From: Tritrichomonas foetus
Lineage: Eukaryota > Parabasalia > Tritrichomonadida > Tritrichomonadidae
NCBI GenBank assembly: GCA_001839685.1
Contig: MLAK01000953.1
Span: 3,501 to 43,819 of the forward strand
Direction of reading: 5' to 3'
DNA: 40,319 nucleotides
Position numbers and translations under genes: made by a program. Under the pieces are notes generated by a model that saw nothing but the letters and a program-made list of their open reading frames with translations, was not told the DNA's origin and searched no databases. The first letter of the stretch is position 1; the number at the start of each line of letters is the position of its first letter. This document shows positions 11,478 through 21,200 of this stretch, one piece after another.

Positions 11478-13865
11478 ATGCGATCACAGCCTGTTTTTCG
11501 ACCGTCAGCAAGCCTGGTTCTAGCTCATGTGCCGAAGGAAACCACTGAAGCCAGAATTAGGGAAATATTTCGAGATTACGAGCCAATAAATAATATTGTA
11601 TTTCATTATATCACCCCGAACGTTTTCACTACGCGCGTGACAGTAGTTCTTGAAAATACCGATGCGGCCAAAAAGTTTTCAACGAAATTTTATTCGCACA
11701 AAATTCCGGATAGCGAAATTACATTTCATTACGCTTTTCGACCTTTCGACTGCTCAACAATTCACCAGCAAGAAAATGTCATTCAAAAACCAATGCTAGA
11801 CGAAGTCGAGGCGGACTTTAATCCATATACAAAAAATTATTTTATATCTGACTGGAACAAACTAAAAGAAATTCCAGAAATACCAAGTGAGTCAATACTT
11901 ATACACCTAAGATACAACGAATTGACATCATTTAATATGGCATTTAGCGCTTTGACAACTCTCAATCTAGTCGGTAACAATTTAACATCTATTTCACCTT
12001 TAACCGATTTCCCATCACTTGTTAAACTTAATGTTTCTCATAATTTCTTAGAATATTTCCCAAAATTCACGTCAAAAATCAAAGAAATTGATGCTTCCTA
12101 TAATAATATTGTAGATATTGATGATTCTATCAAAGATGCAATATCTCTCAAATTATTTAATGCTTCACATAACAAAATTAAAGTTGTACCTGAACTTCCC
12201 CCTAATCTCGTTCGTGTCAATTTCAGTGACAACGAAATAGAAAGACTCATGCCATCAACTTTAAAAGAATTAGTCGAAATGTCGCTTTCAAACAACAAAC
12301 TAACTGAAGTTCCTGATGCTTTTCAAAACAAACTTTCAACGTATTGTTTGAGGATGAACGCATTTACACATTTTGATGTTTCACTTTTTATTTTTAATAT
12401 CCGGGAAATCAATCTTTGCATGTGTAATTTAACTGAATTCCCAGCAAGTGCATTTCAAATGCGTTCACTTTCCAAACTTGTTCTTTATGGAAACAAAATC
12501 ACCGAAATTCCAAATGAATTTTCATCATCTCACATCACTTCACTTGATCTTTCTTTGAACCCAGTGAGTGTCCTACCACCTGTTCCAATGCATATGATGG
12601 ATCTTCGAATGAGTCATTGTAAATTAACTGATGTTTGTTCTTCAATTCCTGATACAAATTCAATTCGTTATTTTTATGTAGATGGAAATCAAATAACAAA
12701 GTTACCAAAATTCAATAGAATAGAAGAATTATTTGCCTCATCAAATTTAATTACAGAATTTCCGACAATTCAAGCCAGTTCCAATAAAAAAGTGTTTTTG
12801 GACCTTTCTCATAACCAAATTCAATCAATCCCTTACTTGTATTTAAACAAAATCAACTTCGCACTTTTCGATGTATCATTTAATCCAATTGTAGAAGTTC
12901 CTCTTCTTTTGTTCAACACAAAATCAACATTCAGTTTCTGCGGCATAAAAGACCTTGAGTTATCCCTCACGCAAAAGGAACTTTCAAAAATTGCATTCTT
13001 GAATATGTTTGATACAAAAATTCAAGCCAATCGTGAACCAAACGACACTCATACTATTGTAAGAACACTTACAAATGATTCAGATTTGACCGATGTTGAT
13101 ACATATTTCATTGAGTGTGACAGCGACACAGTTGGTTTCTCGGACACAATTGGAAAACGTCCAACAATGGAGGATGCAATGGTTATTCGCCAACATTTTA
13201 AAGAAAATGAAGCACTTTTTGGACTCTTTGATGGCCATGGTGGTCCAATTGTCTCGAAATTGGCTGCAGCATCGTTCCCAGGACTTTGTGAAGAATATGA
13301 CCCTCTAAATAAACAAGCAGTTCTTGATGTTTGTGCAAAATATCAAGATAAAATGGTTCAAATTAATGAATCTTCTGGCTCAACTATGGAATTCGTTGTT
13401 CTAATAAAAGATCCGATTTATAAAGCAATCATTTCACATATTGGTGATAGTAAAACAGCCATTTTCGACAAAAATGGAAACGTTCGTTACCAAAACATGG
13501 AACAGAGGCCTGATCTTCGTTGTGAAACTGAAAGGTTGAGAAGTGAGAAAGTGACAATTCGAAGAATGAGGACTGCTGGTATACTTGCAATGTCTAGAAG
13601 TTTGGGTGATGTACAAGTAAGAGGTGTAAGTCACGTGCCAACCCAGGACGAGGTGATCTTGACTGAGGAAGACAAGTGGCTTGTTATTGCATGTGATGGA
13701 GTGTGGGATGATGTAGATATCGGAAGTGCAGGAAAAATAGTGGCAATGAGTAAATCACCAATGGAGGCTGCTGCTGGACTGAGGAATGCAGGTTTCTCAA
13801 GGGGAAGCGATGATAACATTTCGGCTATTGTTGTTGACCTTGAAACTGTGTTCAAGAAGAAATAA
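11478..13865 (+). CDS. RRM-like domain + leucine-rich repeats + PP2C phosphatase
   Basis: A 795-residue three-part protein. Residues 11-86 read like an RNA-recognition motif: a beta strand SLVLAHVPKETTEARIREIF, a helix, then TRVTVVLENTDAAKKF and ITFHYAF, matching the beta-alpha-beta-beta-alpha-beta order. Residues about 125-480 hold many leucine-rich repeats of the LxxLxLxxNxLxxIP type. Residues 545-790 are a compact PP2C (PPM) serine/threonine phosphatase with RPTMED (561-566), DGHGG (585-589), SGST (633-636), GDS (656-658), SRSLGD (706-711), CDGVWD (739-744) and SDDN (777-780). The metal-binding aspartates are all present, so it should be an active Mg/Mn-dependent phosphatase. LRR-PP2C order recalls PHLPP and yeast Cyr1, which carry a Ras-association domain at the N-terminus; a diverged RA domain is the main alternative to RRM. 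It lies tail to tail with enolase, 243 bp apart. Confidence 0.85.
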   Translation: MRSQPVFRPSASLVLAHVPKETTEARIREIFRDYEPINNIVFHYITPNVFTTRVTVVLENTDAAKKFSTKFYSHKIPDSEITFHYAFRPFDCSTIHQQENVIQKPMLDEVEADFNPYTKNYFISDWNKLKEIPEIPSESILIHLRYNELTSFNMAFSALTTLNLVGNNLTSISPLTDFPSLVKLNVSHNFLEYFPKFTSKIKEIDASYNNIVDIDDSIKDAISLKLFNASHNKIKVVPELPPNLVRVNFSDNEIERLMPSTLKELVEMSLSNNKLTEVPDAFQNKLSTYCLRMNAFTHFDVSLFIFNIREINLCMCNLTEFPASAFQMRSLSKLVLYGNKITEIPNEFSSSHITSLDLSLNPVSVLPPVPMHMMDLRMSHCKLTDVCSSIPDTNSIRYFYVDGNQITKLPKFNRIEELFASSNLITEFPTIQASSNKKVFLDLSHNQIQSIPYLYLNKINFALFDVSFNPIVEVPLLLFNTKSTFSFCGIKDLELSLTQKELSKIAFLNMFDTKIQANREPNDTHTIVRTLTNDSDLTDVDTYFIECDSDTVGFSDTIGKRPTMEDAMVIRQHFKENEALFGLFDGHGGPIVSKLAAASFPGLCEEYDPLNKQAVLDVCAKYQDKMVQINESSGSTMEFVVLIKDPIYKAIISHIGDSKTAIFDKNGNVRYQNMEQRPDLRCETERLRSEKVTIRRMRTAGILAMSRSLGDVQVRGVSHVPTQDEVILTEEDKWLVIACDGVWDDVDIGSAGKIVAMSKSPMEAAAGLRNAGFSRGSDDNISAIVVDLETVFKKK

Positions 13866-14107
13866 TAAATGTATTGTATTCTTTCATCTTGCTTGATGTT
13901 TGTTTGTTCGTATGGTTATTTTGTTTTGTTTGTGTCTTTATTTTGCTTTATTTTGTTGGTCAGATATGAAGATCTTTTGGAAGAATACTTTAAAGTAATA
14001 TTGATGAATAACCAACCAAAATCAAATAATAATTACTAATAAAATAAAAAAAATCGATAATTTTTGCGTTTATTTATAACAACGGTATTTATATAAAAAA
14101 ATAATCT

Positions 14108-14111
14108 TTTA
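14108..14111 (-). terminator. TAAA polyadenylation-type signal overlapping the enolase stop
   Basis: The TAA stop of enolase is followed by A, which gives TAAA. In Trichomonas a UAAA tetranucleotide that may include the stop codon acts as the poly(A) signal. The same overlap is seen at 28689-28692 (minus), 35235-35238 (plus) and just after the stop at 35345 (minus). Confidence 0.4.
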
Positions 14112-15590
14112 TTCTTGTTCACCACCTTCACCAGCACCTACATCAAGCATATCATTTTCAACGAGATACTCATAAATCTGAAGAAGCCTTGTATATTTCT
14201 GTATTCTTTCTCCTCTTGCTGTAGATCCCGTCTTTATTGATTGTGCTCCAATCGCCACTGCTAAATCTGCAATCAATGAATTTCCAGTTTCACCACTTCG
14301 ATGAGAAACCATTACGTTTTGTCCTGCATCCAAAATGAGTCTAGCTGCTTCCATTGCTTCACTGATTGTTCCGATTTGGTTTACTTTCAGTAACAAAGCA
14401 TTTGCCCATTTTCCTTCAAGTCCTTTTCTTATTGTGTTTGGATTAGTTGTATATAAATCATCACCAACGAGTTGAATTTTGTCGCCGAGTTCTTCATTCA
14501 ATTTCGCCCAATTTTCATAATCAGTTTCATGTAAACCATCTTCAATTGAAACGACAGCTGGATGAGCTTCAACCAAATCTTTCCAATATTGAATCATTTC
14601 TTCACCGGTCTTTATAACACCAACCTCAACTTCATAAGTTTTATCGTCACTATTATAAAATTCAGAAGCAGCCGCATCAAGTCCAAGTTTGATGTCTGTT
14701 CCAGGTTCGTAGCCTGCTGCAACTATAGCCTTTTCAATCACAGAAATAGCTTCTTCAGGTGTATTCAAAAGTGGTGCAAAGCCGCCCTCATCACCCAAAT
14801 TTTTGGCAGAAACGCCGTAAGTTTCAACCAGGATTTCACCAAGCTTTTGGTAAACCTCTGCAACCATTCTGAGCTGGTCAGGAAAAGGTGCGTCACTTTT
14901 AGGTGATACCATAAATTCCTGAAGCTTCAGATTGCCGCCTGCATGTTTGCCGCCATTCAAAATATTGAAAAATGGTGTTGGAAGTTTGAATTTCTGCGGC
15001 ATATCTTCACCATGGAATTGCTTAGCCAAGTATTCAAAAAGTTGCACATGATTGAGCTTTGCAGCTGACTCGGCTAATGCAAATGATGTAGCGGTACAGG
15101 CATTGCCTCCAATGTGCTCCTTCAGCTCCGTTCCGTCTGCGTTTTGGATGACACGATCGAGTGCCGATAGATCGTCAAATTTCAGGCCGTGAAGTGCAGG
15201 AGATAATTCTTCTGTCACATTTCGGGCAGCCGTGAGCGTTCCTTTTCCAAAATAGCGAGGTGATTCCGTGTCGCGAAGCTCGCGTGCTTCATTCGAGCCG
15301 GTCGAGGCGCCACTAGGGGCTGAGGAGCGGCCTGCGAAAAATATCTTTCCGTATCTTTTAGCGTAGACGTCGACTTCGACAGTAGGATTTCCACGTGAGT
15401 CAAGAACCTCACGGCCAACAACACGGTCGATGGTCGGGGGAAGCGATCTTGCACGGAGAAGTCGAGTTAATTCTCCGTATGCGTCATCTGGTCGTGTTTG
15501 AAGTAATTCGTTAAGGACTTCCTGAAGAGATTCGGTGAGGTGAGTCTTTTGCATATATTCACTAGCGGATGCAGCTTTACTTTCGGCCAT
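14109..15590 (-). CDS. enolase with Dpy-30-like N-terminal extension
   Basis: Phosphopyruvate hydratase, converting 2-phosphoglycerate to phosphoenolpyruvate in glycolysis. The 493-residue product is about 55 residues longer than ordinary enolase. The core (55-485) keeps the substrate loop SGAST (93-97), NGGKHAGG with His216, catalytic Glu225 and Glu268 (GDEGGFAP), metal ligands Asp305, Glu350 and Asp377, LLLKVNQIGT with Lys402, SHRSGET with His430, and Lys453 (IKTGS). It should be active. The extension (about 11-48) contains EYMQKTHLTESLQEVLNELL, then RP and two more turns of helix. This is the Y..KT....L...L..L...RP pattern of Dpy-30/RIIa dimerisation-docking helices. It could dock the enzyme on a scaffold, possibly flagellar. 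An initiator-like TCATTT lies 48 bp upstream. The stop codon forms TAAA. Confidence 0.95.
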   Translation of the reverse strand: MAESKAASASEYMQKTHLTESLQEVLNELLQTRPDDAYGELTRLLRARSLPPTIDRVVGREVLDSRGNPTVEVDVYAKRYGKIFFAGRSSAPSGASTGSNEARELRDTESPRYFGKGTLTAARNVTEELSPALHGLKFDDLSALDRVIQNADGTELKEHIGGNACTATSFALAESAAKLNHVQLFEYLAKQFHGEDMPQKFKLPTPFFNILNGGKHAGGNLKLQEFMVSPKSDAPFPDQLRMVAEVYQKLGEILVETYGVSAKNLGDEGGFAPLLNTPEEAISVIEKAIVAAGYEPGTDIKLGLDAAASEFYNSDDKTYEVEVGVIKTGEEMIQYWKDLVEAHPAVVSIEDGLHETDYENWAKLNEELGDKIQLVGDDLYTTNPNTIRKGLEGKWANALLLKVNQIGTISEAMEAARLILDAGQNVMVSHRSGETGNSLIADLAVAIGAQSIKTGSTARGERIQKYTRLLQIYEYLVENDMLDVGAGEGGEQE

Positions 15591-15634
15591 AAAACTGTGT
15601 TTTTATAAAAACGAATCGCGATAATAACGTTAAT

Positions 15635-15640
15635 AAATGA
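15635..15640 (-). promoter_or_regulatory. initiator-like TCATTT upstream of enolase
   Basis: On the minus strand TCATTT matches the Trichomonas initiator TCA(C/T)(A/T). The A would be at 15638, 48 bases before the ATG, which is a longer leader than usual. Chance occurrence in AT-rich DNA is possible. Confidence 0.3.
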
Positions 15641-15959
15641 CATGTTATGTAAAACATTCTAACAATTTTTTCTGTTGTTTTTTGGTCTTTGCTTTTATCT
15701 GCCCTTCAACATTTAAATATTGATAACCAGTGGGCCAATTCTTTTTCCCAGCTCTCTATTCTCGTTTCAGTTCTACTTCTGGATTTATTTTTAATTTGAG
15801 TCATTAAACAGAATTTGCTATGCGATAAACTTGCCGATATTGGAAAGATTGAATTTTAATTAACTTTTTATATCGATTAGTCACTAATCGTATTATTGTT
15901 ATTTTTATTTTTTTCTACTTTCAAGGCAACTGGATTTATCATCGATACATGAAAGTGAT

Positions 15960-16244
15960 ATGCTTTCTCAAAAAATTGAATTTTTTATTAATTTTTTTGA
16001 GAAGCTTGTTATTTCTGGGCGAACAATTATCAAAAAGATGTATACAAACCAAATAGTCTTAACGTACGAAATNACTNAAATGATNCTTATCATNAGTATT
16101 ACTTANTACCATCAGTCAAAAATCAAAACCCAAATAGCTAAAAGAATGACGAAAATTTCCCTTATCGCAAACTTCGCAAATGGCCGAATTCAAAAATATT
16201 TCGAAAATGATTCTGAAGAAGCTATTGTTTCAGTTTTCGGGTGA
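15960..16244 (+). other. uncertain open frame beside the assembly gap
   Basis: An ATG-started frame of 94 codons that contains five ambiguous bases (16073, 16077, 16085, 16094, 16106). Its second half (KRMTKISLIANFANGRIQKY) has fairly protein-like composition, with a Glu/Asp-rich end. The ambiguous calls make frame and start unreliable. It may be a gene fragment or relic; no family is recognised. Confidence 0.2.
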
Positions 16245-16350
16245 ACAGCTTTCAGTCAATTGTTAAATCTATTTTTTATAGTTATGAGCCATATTTATTC
16301 ATAGTTTTGAAATTTTGCAACAATTAAACCGAAAAAAGAGCGATGTTGGA

Positions 16351-16742
16351 NNNNNNNNNNNNNNNNNNNNNNNNNNNNNNNNNNNNNNNNNNNNNNNNNN
16401 NNNNNNNNNNNNNNNNNNNNNNNNNNNNNNNNNNNNNNNNNNNNNNNNNNNNNNNNNNNNNNNNNNNNNNNNNNNNNNNNNNNNNNNNNNNNNNNNNNNN
16501 NNNNNNNNNNNNNNNNNNNNNNNNNNNNNNNNNNNNNNNNNNNNNNNNNNNNNNNNNNNNNNNNNNNNNNNNNNNNNNNNNNNNNNNNNNNNNNNNNNNN
16601 NNNNNNNNNNNNNNNNNNNNNNNNNNNNNNNNNNNNNNNNNNNNNNNNNNNNNNNNNNNNNNNNNNNNNNNNNNNNNNNNNNNNNNNNNNNNNNNNNNNN
16701 NNNNNNNNNNNNNNNNNNNNNNNNNNNNNNNNNNNNNNNNNN
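16351..16742. other. assembly gap (392 N)
   Basis: An unbroken run of N between the enolase start and the lipid-kinase-like gene. Single ambiguous bases cluster just upstream (16073-16106). The content is unknown. Confidence 0.99.
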
Positions 16743-17126
16743 TTTTTTTATACTTCATTTTTGTATTTTGGAAAACATTATAATTTTCGATGGAGGGTCA
16801 TATGATAATAAAAAACACGATTTATGATAAGAAATAATCAAGATATTAATGCTATAAAATCACTTTTTATCTCAATAATTCTCAGAAATTTCTGTGGGGT
16901 TTATTTTTTTCTCACAATTTTTTTTTAGATTTGGTTTTCTCTGTATCTTGATTTTTAAATTATAATATTTATATATTATTAATAGGATTACAATTAAATA
17001 ATTTTTAGATGACAATAATATCAACAATTATCCATTTAGATCTCTCAATAGTCTTCTACATCTAGAGCTAGTTAGTTTGTATACATCTTATCAAAACAAA
17101 AAATCGTTTTTTCTGTAATCAGAAAC

Positions 17127-17131
17127 TCATT
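17127..17131 (+). promoter_or_regulatory. initiator-like TCATT upstream of the lipid kinase-like gene
   Basis: TCATT fits TCA(C/T)(A/T), with the A at 17129, 32 bases before the ATG at 17161. The match is weak because such words are frequent in AT-rich DNA. Confidence 0.3.
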
Positions 17132-17160
17132 CAATTTTTATTAAAAGCCAAATTTTGTTT

Positions 17161-17865
17161 ATGCAAAACCAAATGGATACAAACGTTCTCGGTGTTATAT
17201 ATTCCTACATTTTCGTTGTCTCAACGATAGTCATTGCGTTCATCATTTCCCGATGGACGAACGCAAGCTCAGAATTTATTCGTAAGTTTGTTCATATTTT
17301 AGTTTCTAATTGGTGGTTCATTTATGCCTATTATTTCACTGATGTTGTCTACAGCATTGTTGTTCCAGTAACTTTCATCATTGCAAACGCTGCGGCGACA
17401 TTCTTAAATTGGACTGATCTGCTTAGATTGACCGAGCGTGTCAGGAATTATGGGCTAATTTACTTTCCAATAAGTTTGACCATATTGAGCATCTTGCACA
17501 GCTATTCATATATTCCAAAATATTCTGTTGGTATTGGTATTTTATCAATGGGATATGGTGATGGGTTGGCTGCCCTCTTGGGAAGGAAGTTCGGTAAGAA
17601 TCGAATAAAGGCAGTCAATTGCGCAAAAAGTTATCAAGGATCATCAGCAATGTTTCTTTCCACACTTGTTGTTGTTTTACTTTTTGAATGTCACTACAAT
17701 TTATGTGATGGACTGATTGAAAGGTCCATTAAAGCTTGTATTATAGCACTTGTAACGACTGTTGCAGAAATTTTTACACCAAAAGGACTCGACAATATAT
17801 CTGTTCCAATGGTGGCTGCATTTTTATCAACAATTTTGCTTGTTCCAGCTTCATTGATTGAATAA
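17161..17865 (+). CDS. CTP-dependent polyprenol/diacylglycerol kinase-like membrane protein
   Basis: A 234-residue multi-pass membrane protein of the dolichol/phytol/diacylglycerol kinase family (SEC59, VTE5, DGK1 type), which phosphorylate lipid alcohols using CTP. Family motifs in order: FIRKFVHI (39-46), MGYGDGLAALLGRKFG (130-145), KSYQGSSAMF (156-165), and EIFTPKGLDNISVP (203-216). Hydrophobic segments lie at about 10-30, 48-80, 100-118, 122-140, 164-178 and 190-230. Location is presumably the endoplasmic reticulum. The exact lipid substrate cannot be told; sequence style is closer to phytol-kinase/phosphatidate-cytidylyltransferase-like members than to classical SEC59. The first ATG of the frame is at 17161, and Met5 (17173) is an alternative. 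It is convergent with the PDE gene. Confidence 0.8.
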   Translation: MQNQMDTNVLGVIYSYIFVVSTIVIAFIISRWTNASSEFIRKFVHILVSNWWFIYAYYFTDVVYSIVVPVTFIIANAAATFLNWTDLLRLTERVRNYGLIYFPISLTILSILHSYSYIPKYSVGIGILSMGYGDGLAALLGRKFGKNRIKAVNCAKSYQGSSAMFLSTLVVVLLFECHYNLCDGLIERSIKACIIALVTTVAEIFTPKGLDNISVPMVAAFLSTILLVPASLIE

Positions 17866-18264
17866 GTTGTGTTTCTTTAGAAAATAGTTCCTTAAATGTC
17901 TTTATTGATACAAATAAAAATTTTTAATATTTCCTTCATTATGATTCTTCTTTATAATTCTTCTTTATTATTCTTATCACAATTACTTAAAACCATAGTA
18001 TTTTTGTATCATTTGAAAATACCTGGATTCGCAATCATTTGTTAAATTACAGAGATTTTATCTGTATAACTTTTCCAATCTTATATCTATGAAAAAATTC
18101 ATGTAAATAACAAGGATTTTTCTCTGTAATCAAATGTTTGAGTTAGTGTTTGGATTAACTTCATTTAGAAATAAAAGAAAAGGCAAAAAGAAATTAATTT
18201 AATGGTAATATTTTAGTACAAATAACGAATATCAAAATCTGAAATGATTTAAATGAATACATGA
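17866..18264. other. 3' intergenic region between convergent genes
   Basis: About 400 bp between two stop codons. It contains TAAA words suitable as poly(A) signals (for example near 17892) and a short TTCTTTAT-type repeat at about 17945-17970. No gene is seen. Confidence 0.45.
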
Positions 18265-21200
18265 TTACTTTTCCTCTTCCTCAGAAGTATCGATGGGCTG
18301 TTCAGTCATTGGTATTGGTGCATCACCAGTATCAACTCCGCTTTCTTCTGATTGTGCTGCCAAAGTTTTCCATATCTCCAAATTAGATTTAACAGCATTA
18401 AGATTAACTTCTAATTCTGGAAATATTCTGGCTATCGCTTGATACAAAGGAAGACAAACAAAATTGTAGAAACCAACTTGCCCTTTTGGTTTATTTCCTG
18501 TTCCTCTTTCATTTAAAGATGATGAAACAGGATGACCTTGAGCTAATTCCATATCACCTTGACGCCAAAATTCTTCACATAATACATCACACCATTTGTC
18601 TGCAATTTCAAATGGACGTGATACATTAGAAATATCTGAAACTTTCATTAGCATTGTCATAGCCATTAACCTATGTTTTTGATTGGATAGATTAATTGGA
18701 CCTTGATCTATGATATCATTCGCAGATTTTACTAATTTAAAGTGGTGAGCCATATCAGTAGCTAAGATCATTTGTATTATCCATCCCCAAATTCGTTTCA
18801 AATCAGGTCCAGATAGTGCGTGAAATATATTGCATTCATCTTGAGCAATAATTCTTATAATAACAGTACAATGAAATGTTTCCATAACACTTTGATCTTT
18901 AAACAATATTCCTAATGGTGTTTCTGAGTTTACATTGTAAATATTATTGAAACCCTCATGTCCAGCATCATGAGATATTGCTGCAACACAAATTGAAAAA
19001 AGCTCAAGTCCAGTTAAAACAGTATGAAAACAACACTTATGGATTTGATAAGAAAAGTATTGAAGCACATCAATAGCATGAATCCAATTATGATATGGTG
19101 GTTCATTATAGCACTCACGTAGTTTGTATAAGAAAGTGAAGAACAAATCATTGTGAATGTCAAATTGTTCTAATAGATTAAATTGATTAAAAACATGAAA
19201 AGCAACTTTGAAAAGTCCAATTCCATTCCATTCGATAGAAAAATAATTTAAAGTGGTCAACAATTGCTGTTTTGGTTGAGGTAGAACGAGTTTTGTAGGA
19301 ATTTCGAACGATTTCCTCTCATATTCGCCAATCCATTTAGACATTTCAATTTCTGCTGTACCTCTTTCAGTTACATCTTTCAATCTCCTTTTTTCCAATG
19401 ATACTGCTGCAAATGTCGCAAAACTCTGTAATAATGAACAATCTTCATTTGTAAAAACTCCGTTTTCTTTATTAATCATTTCTGCTACACCTAAGATATC
19501 ACCTTCAGAAGAAATAACTGGTGCAGTGACAACAGATTGAGTTTTGAAACCTGTATGATAATCAATCATTTTATTGAATCGTGGGTCGTGGTAAGCATCA
19601 TTAACAATGATGGCTTTCCTATTTTTAACAGTTGTAGCAGCAATTCCATGTGACATTGGAATTGTCTGTGGCATCTTTCCTCCATCTGATAAATATACAG
19701 AAAGCACTCCAATTACATCATCAACTAAAAACAGCGAAGCACGCTCAGCATTTATCACTTTTCGTGCATTTTGTAAGATATCATTTAAAATCGATTTAAC
19801 TGCGTTGTTTGTTGACAGTGACATAGCAATATTCACAAAAGATGTCACTTGAAGATTAGCTTTAGATGATTCAAAGTACATTTTATCATTCTCCATTAAT
19901 AAACCGCAAAATGTCATGAATATTTTTACGAATCTAATATCATTGTTTGAAAAAGGCTTTCCATCTTTTTTATTTAACATTTGGAAAACACCTACTGGCT
20001 CTAATCTGTTATTTAAAACTGGAACTGTTAAAAGTGAAGTCGTTTTGAAATCAGTAATTAAATCGAATGATGAATCAAAGTTTTCTGCTACATAAGCATC
20101 AGGTACATTTATAATATTTTTCTCTTTATATACTTTTCCAACAATACCTCTTTCTGAAGAAATTTCTAGGTGACTCTGTTTAATATTAGTCACTGCTTTC
20201 GTAGTTAATAATTCATTCTCTTTATCATACACAAATAAATAAGATCTTTCAGCATTTGCTAACAATTCTGTTTTTTCAACCGCATCTTTAATAATATTAT
20301 CAATTGGTATTCCTGTTGTTAAATCAGTAATCAATGAATCTAAATAATTAACACATTGCCTCTCAGGTGCATTTCTCACATTTTTATTTCCGCTTGAGGA
20401 GTATCGCTCACAATTGTCTAATGCACAAATAAAATATGGAGCTAATAAACGAAGTAATCTTTCATCATCTGATGAAAAAACAGGAACATATTTCCTACCA
20501 CGTAAGCATATAGCAAATTTCATATTCGATTTAACATCCAAAATAGGTACAACTAATACTGGCTCAGCATTATTACCATCAACAGATTCTAAATATGAGC
20601 TTTGCATTTTATTTACTGCACAGTTTATTGGACATTCTTTATTCAAGCTTTCTCCAACAATTCCCGATCTCCCAATGTCTGTTTTGGTGATATTCTTTTT
20701 ATAAATTGTTATTTCTCTAGATGATAAATTATATCGCCATAATTCACATGAATTGCATTCGAACAGTGCAGTTATTTTTTTATTGAATGTCAATAGAAAT
20801 TGCTCAATTTGCATAACTTGAATAACTTCTAAAACAACTTCATGAGGAATTTTCTGTTGGGATAACCAATGAGAATATATCTTATACTTTTGGATAAAAA
20901 ATTGAATAAAATCTTCAGCGTCTTCATCAAAAAATGGATCTTTTGGATCTCTTGTCACTTGAACTACAGCACAGACATTATTATTCGAATCCCATAATGG
21001 AAATAAAATCATTGGTGTTTGTCCTGGTGCAACAATTCCATCTATTTCTGAACTATATGCAGCATGAGCACTTGCATTATCAATTTTAACTACTTCACGT
21101 GAGAAAAAAGTAAATCCGATCAATCCTGTTGAATGTGTTACAGATTTATCTAACCTTCGAGAATAAAGCATATGAAGTGTTGGAATATCTTGCCATAATG

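Noticed and set aside
14562..14906. Plus-strand frame opposite enolase
   Set aside because: It is antisense shadow of a strongly conserved enzyme.
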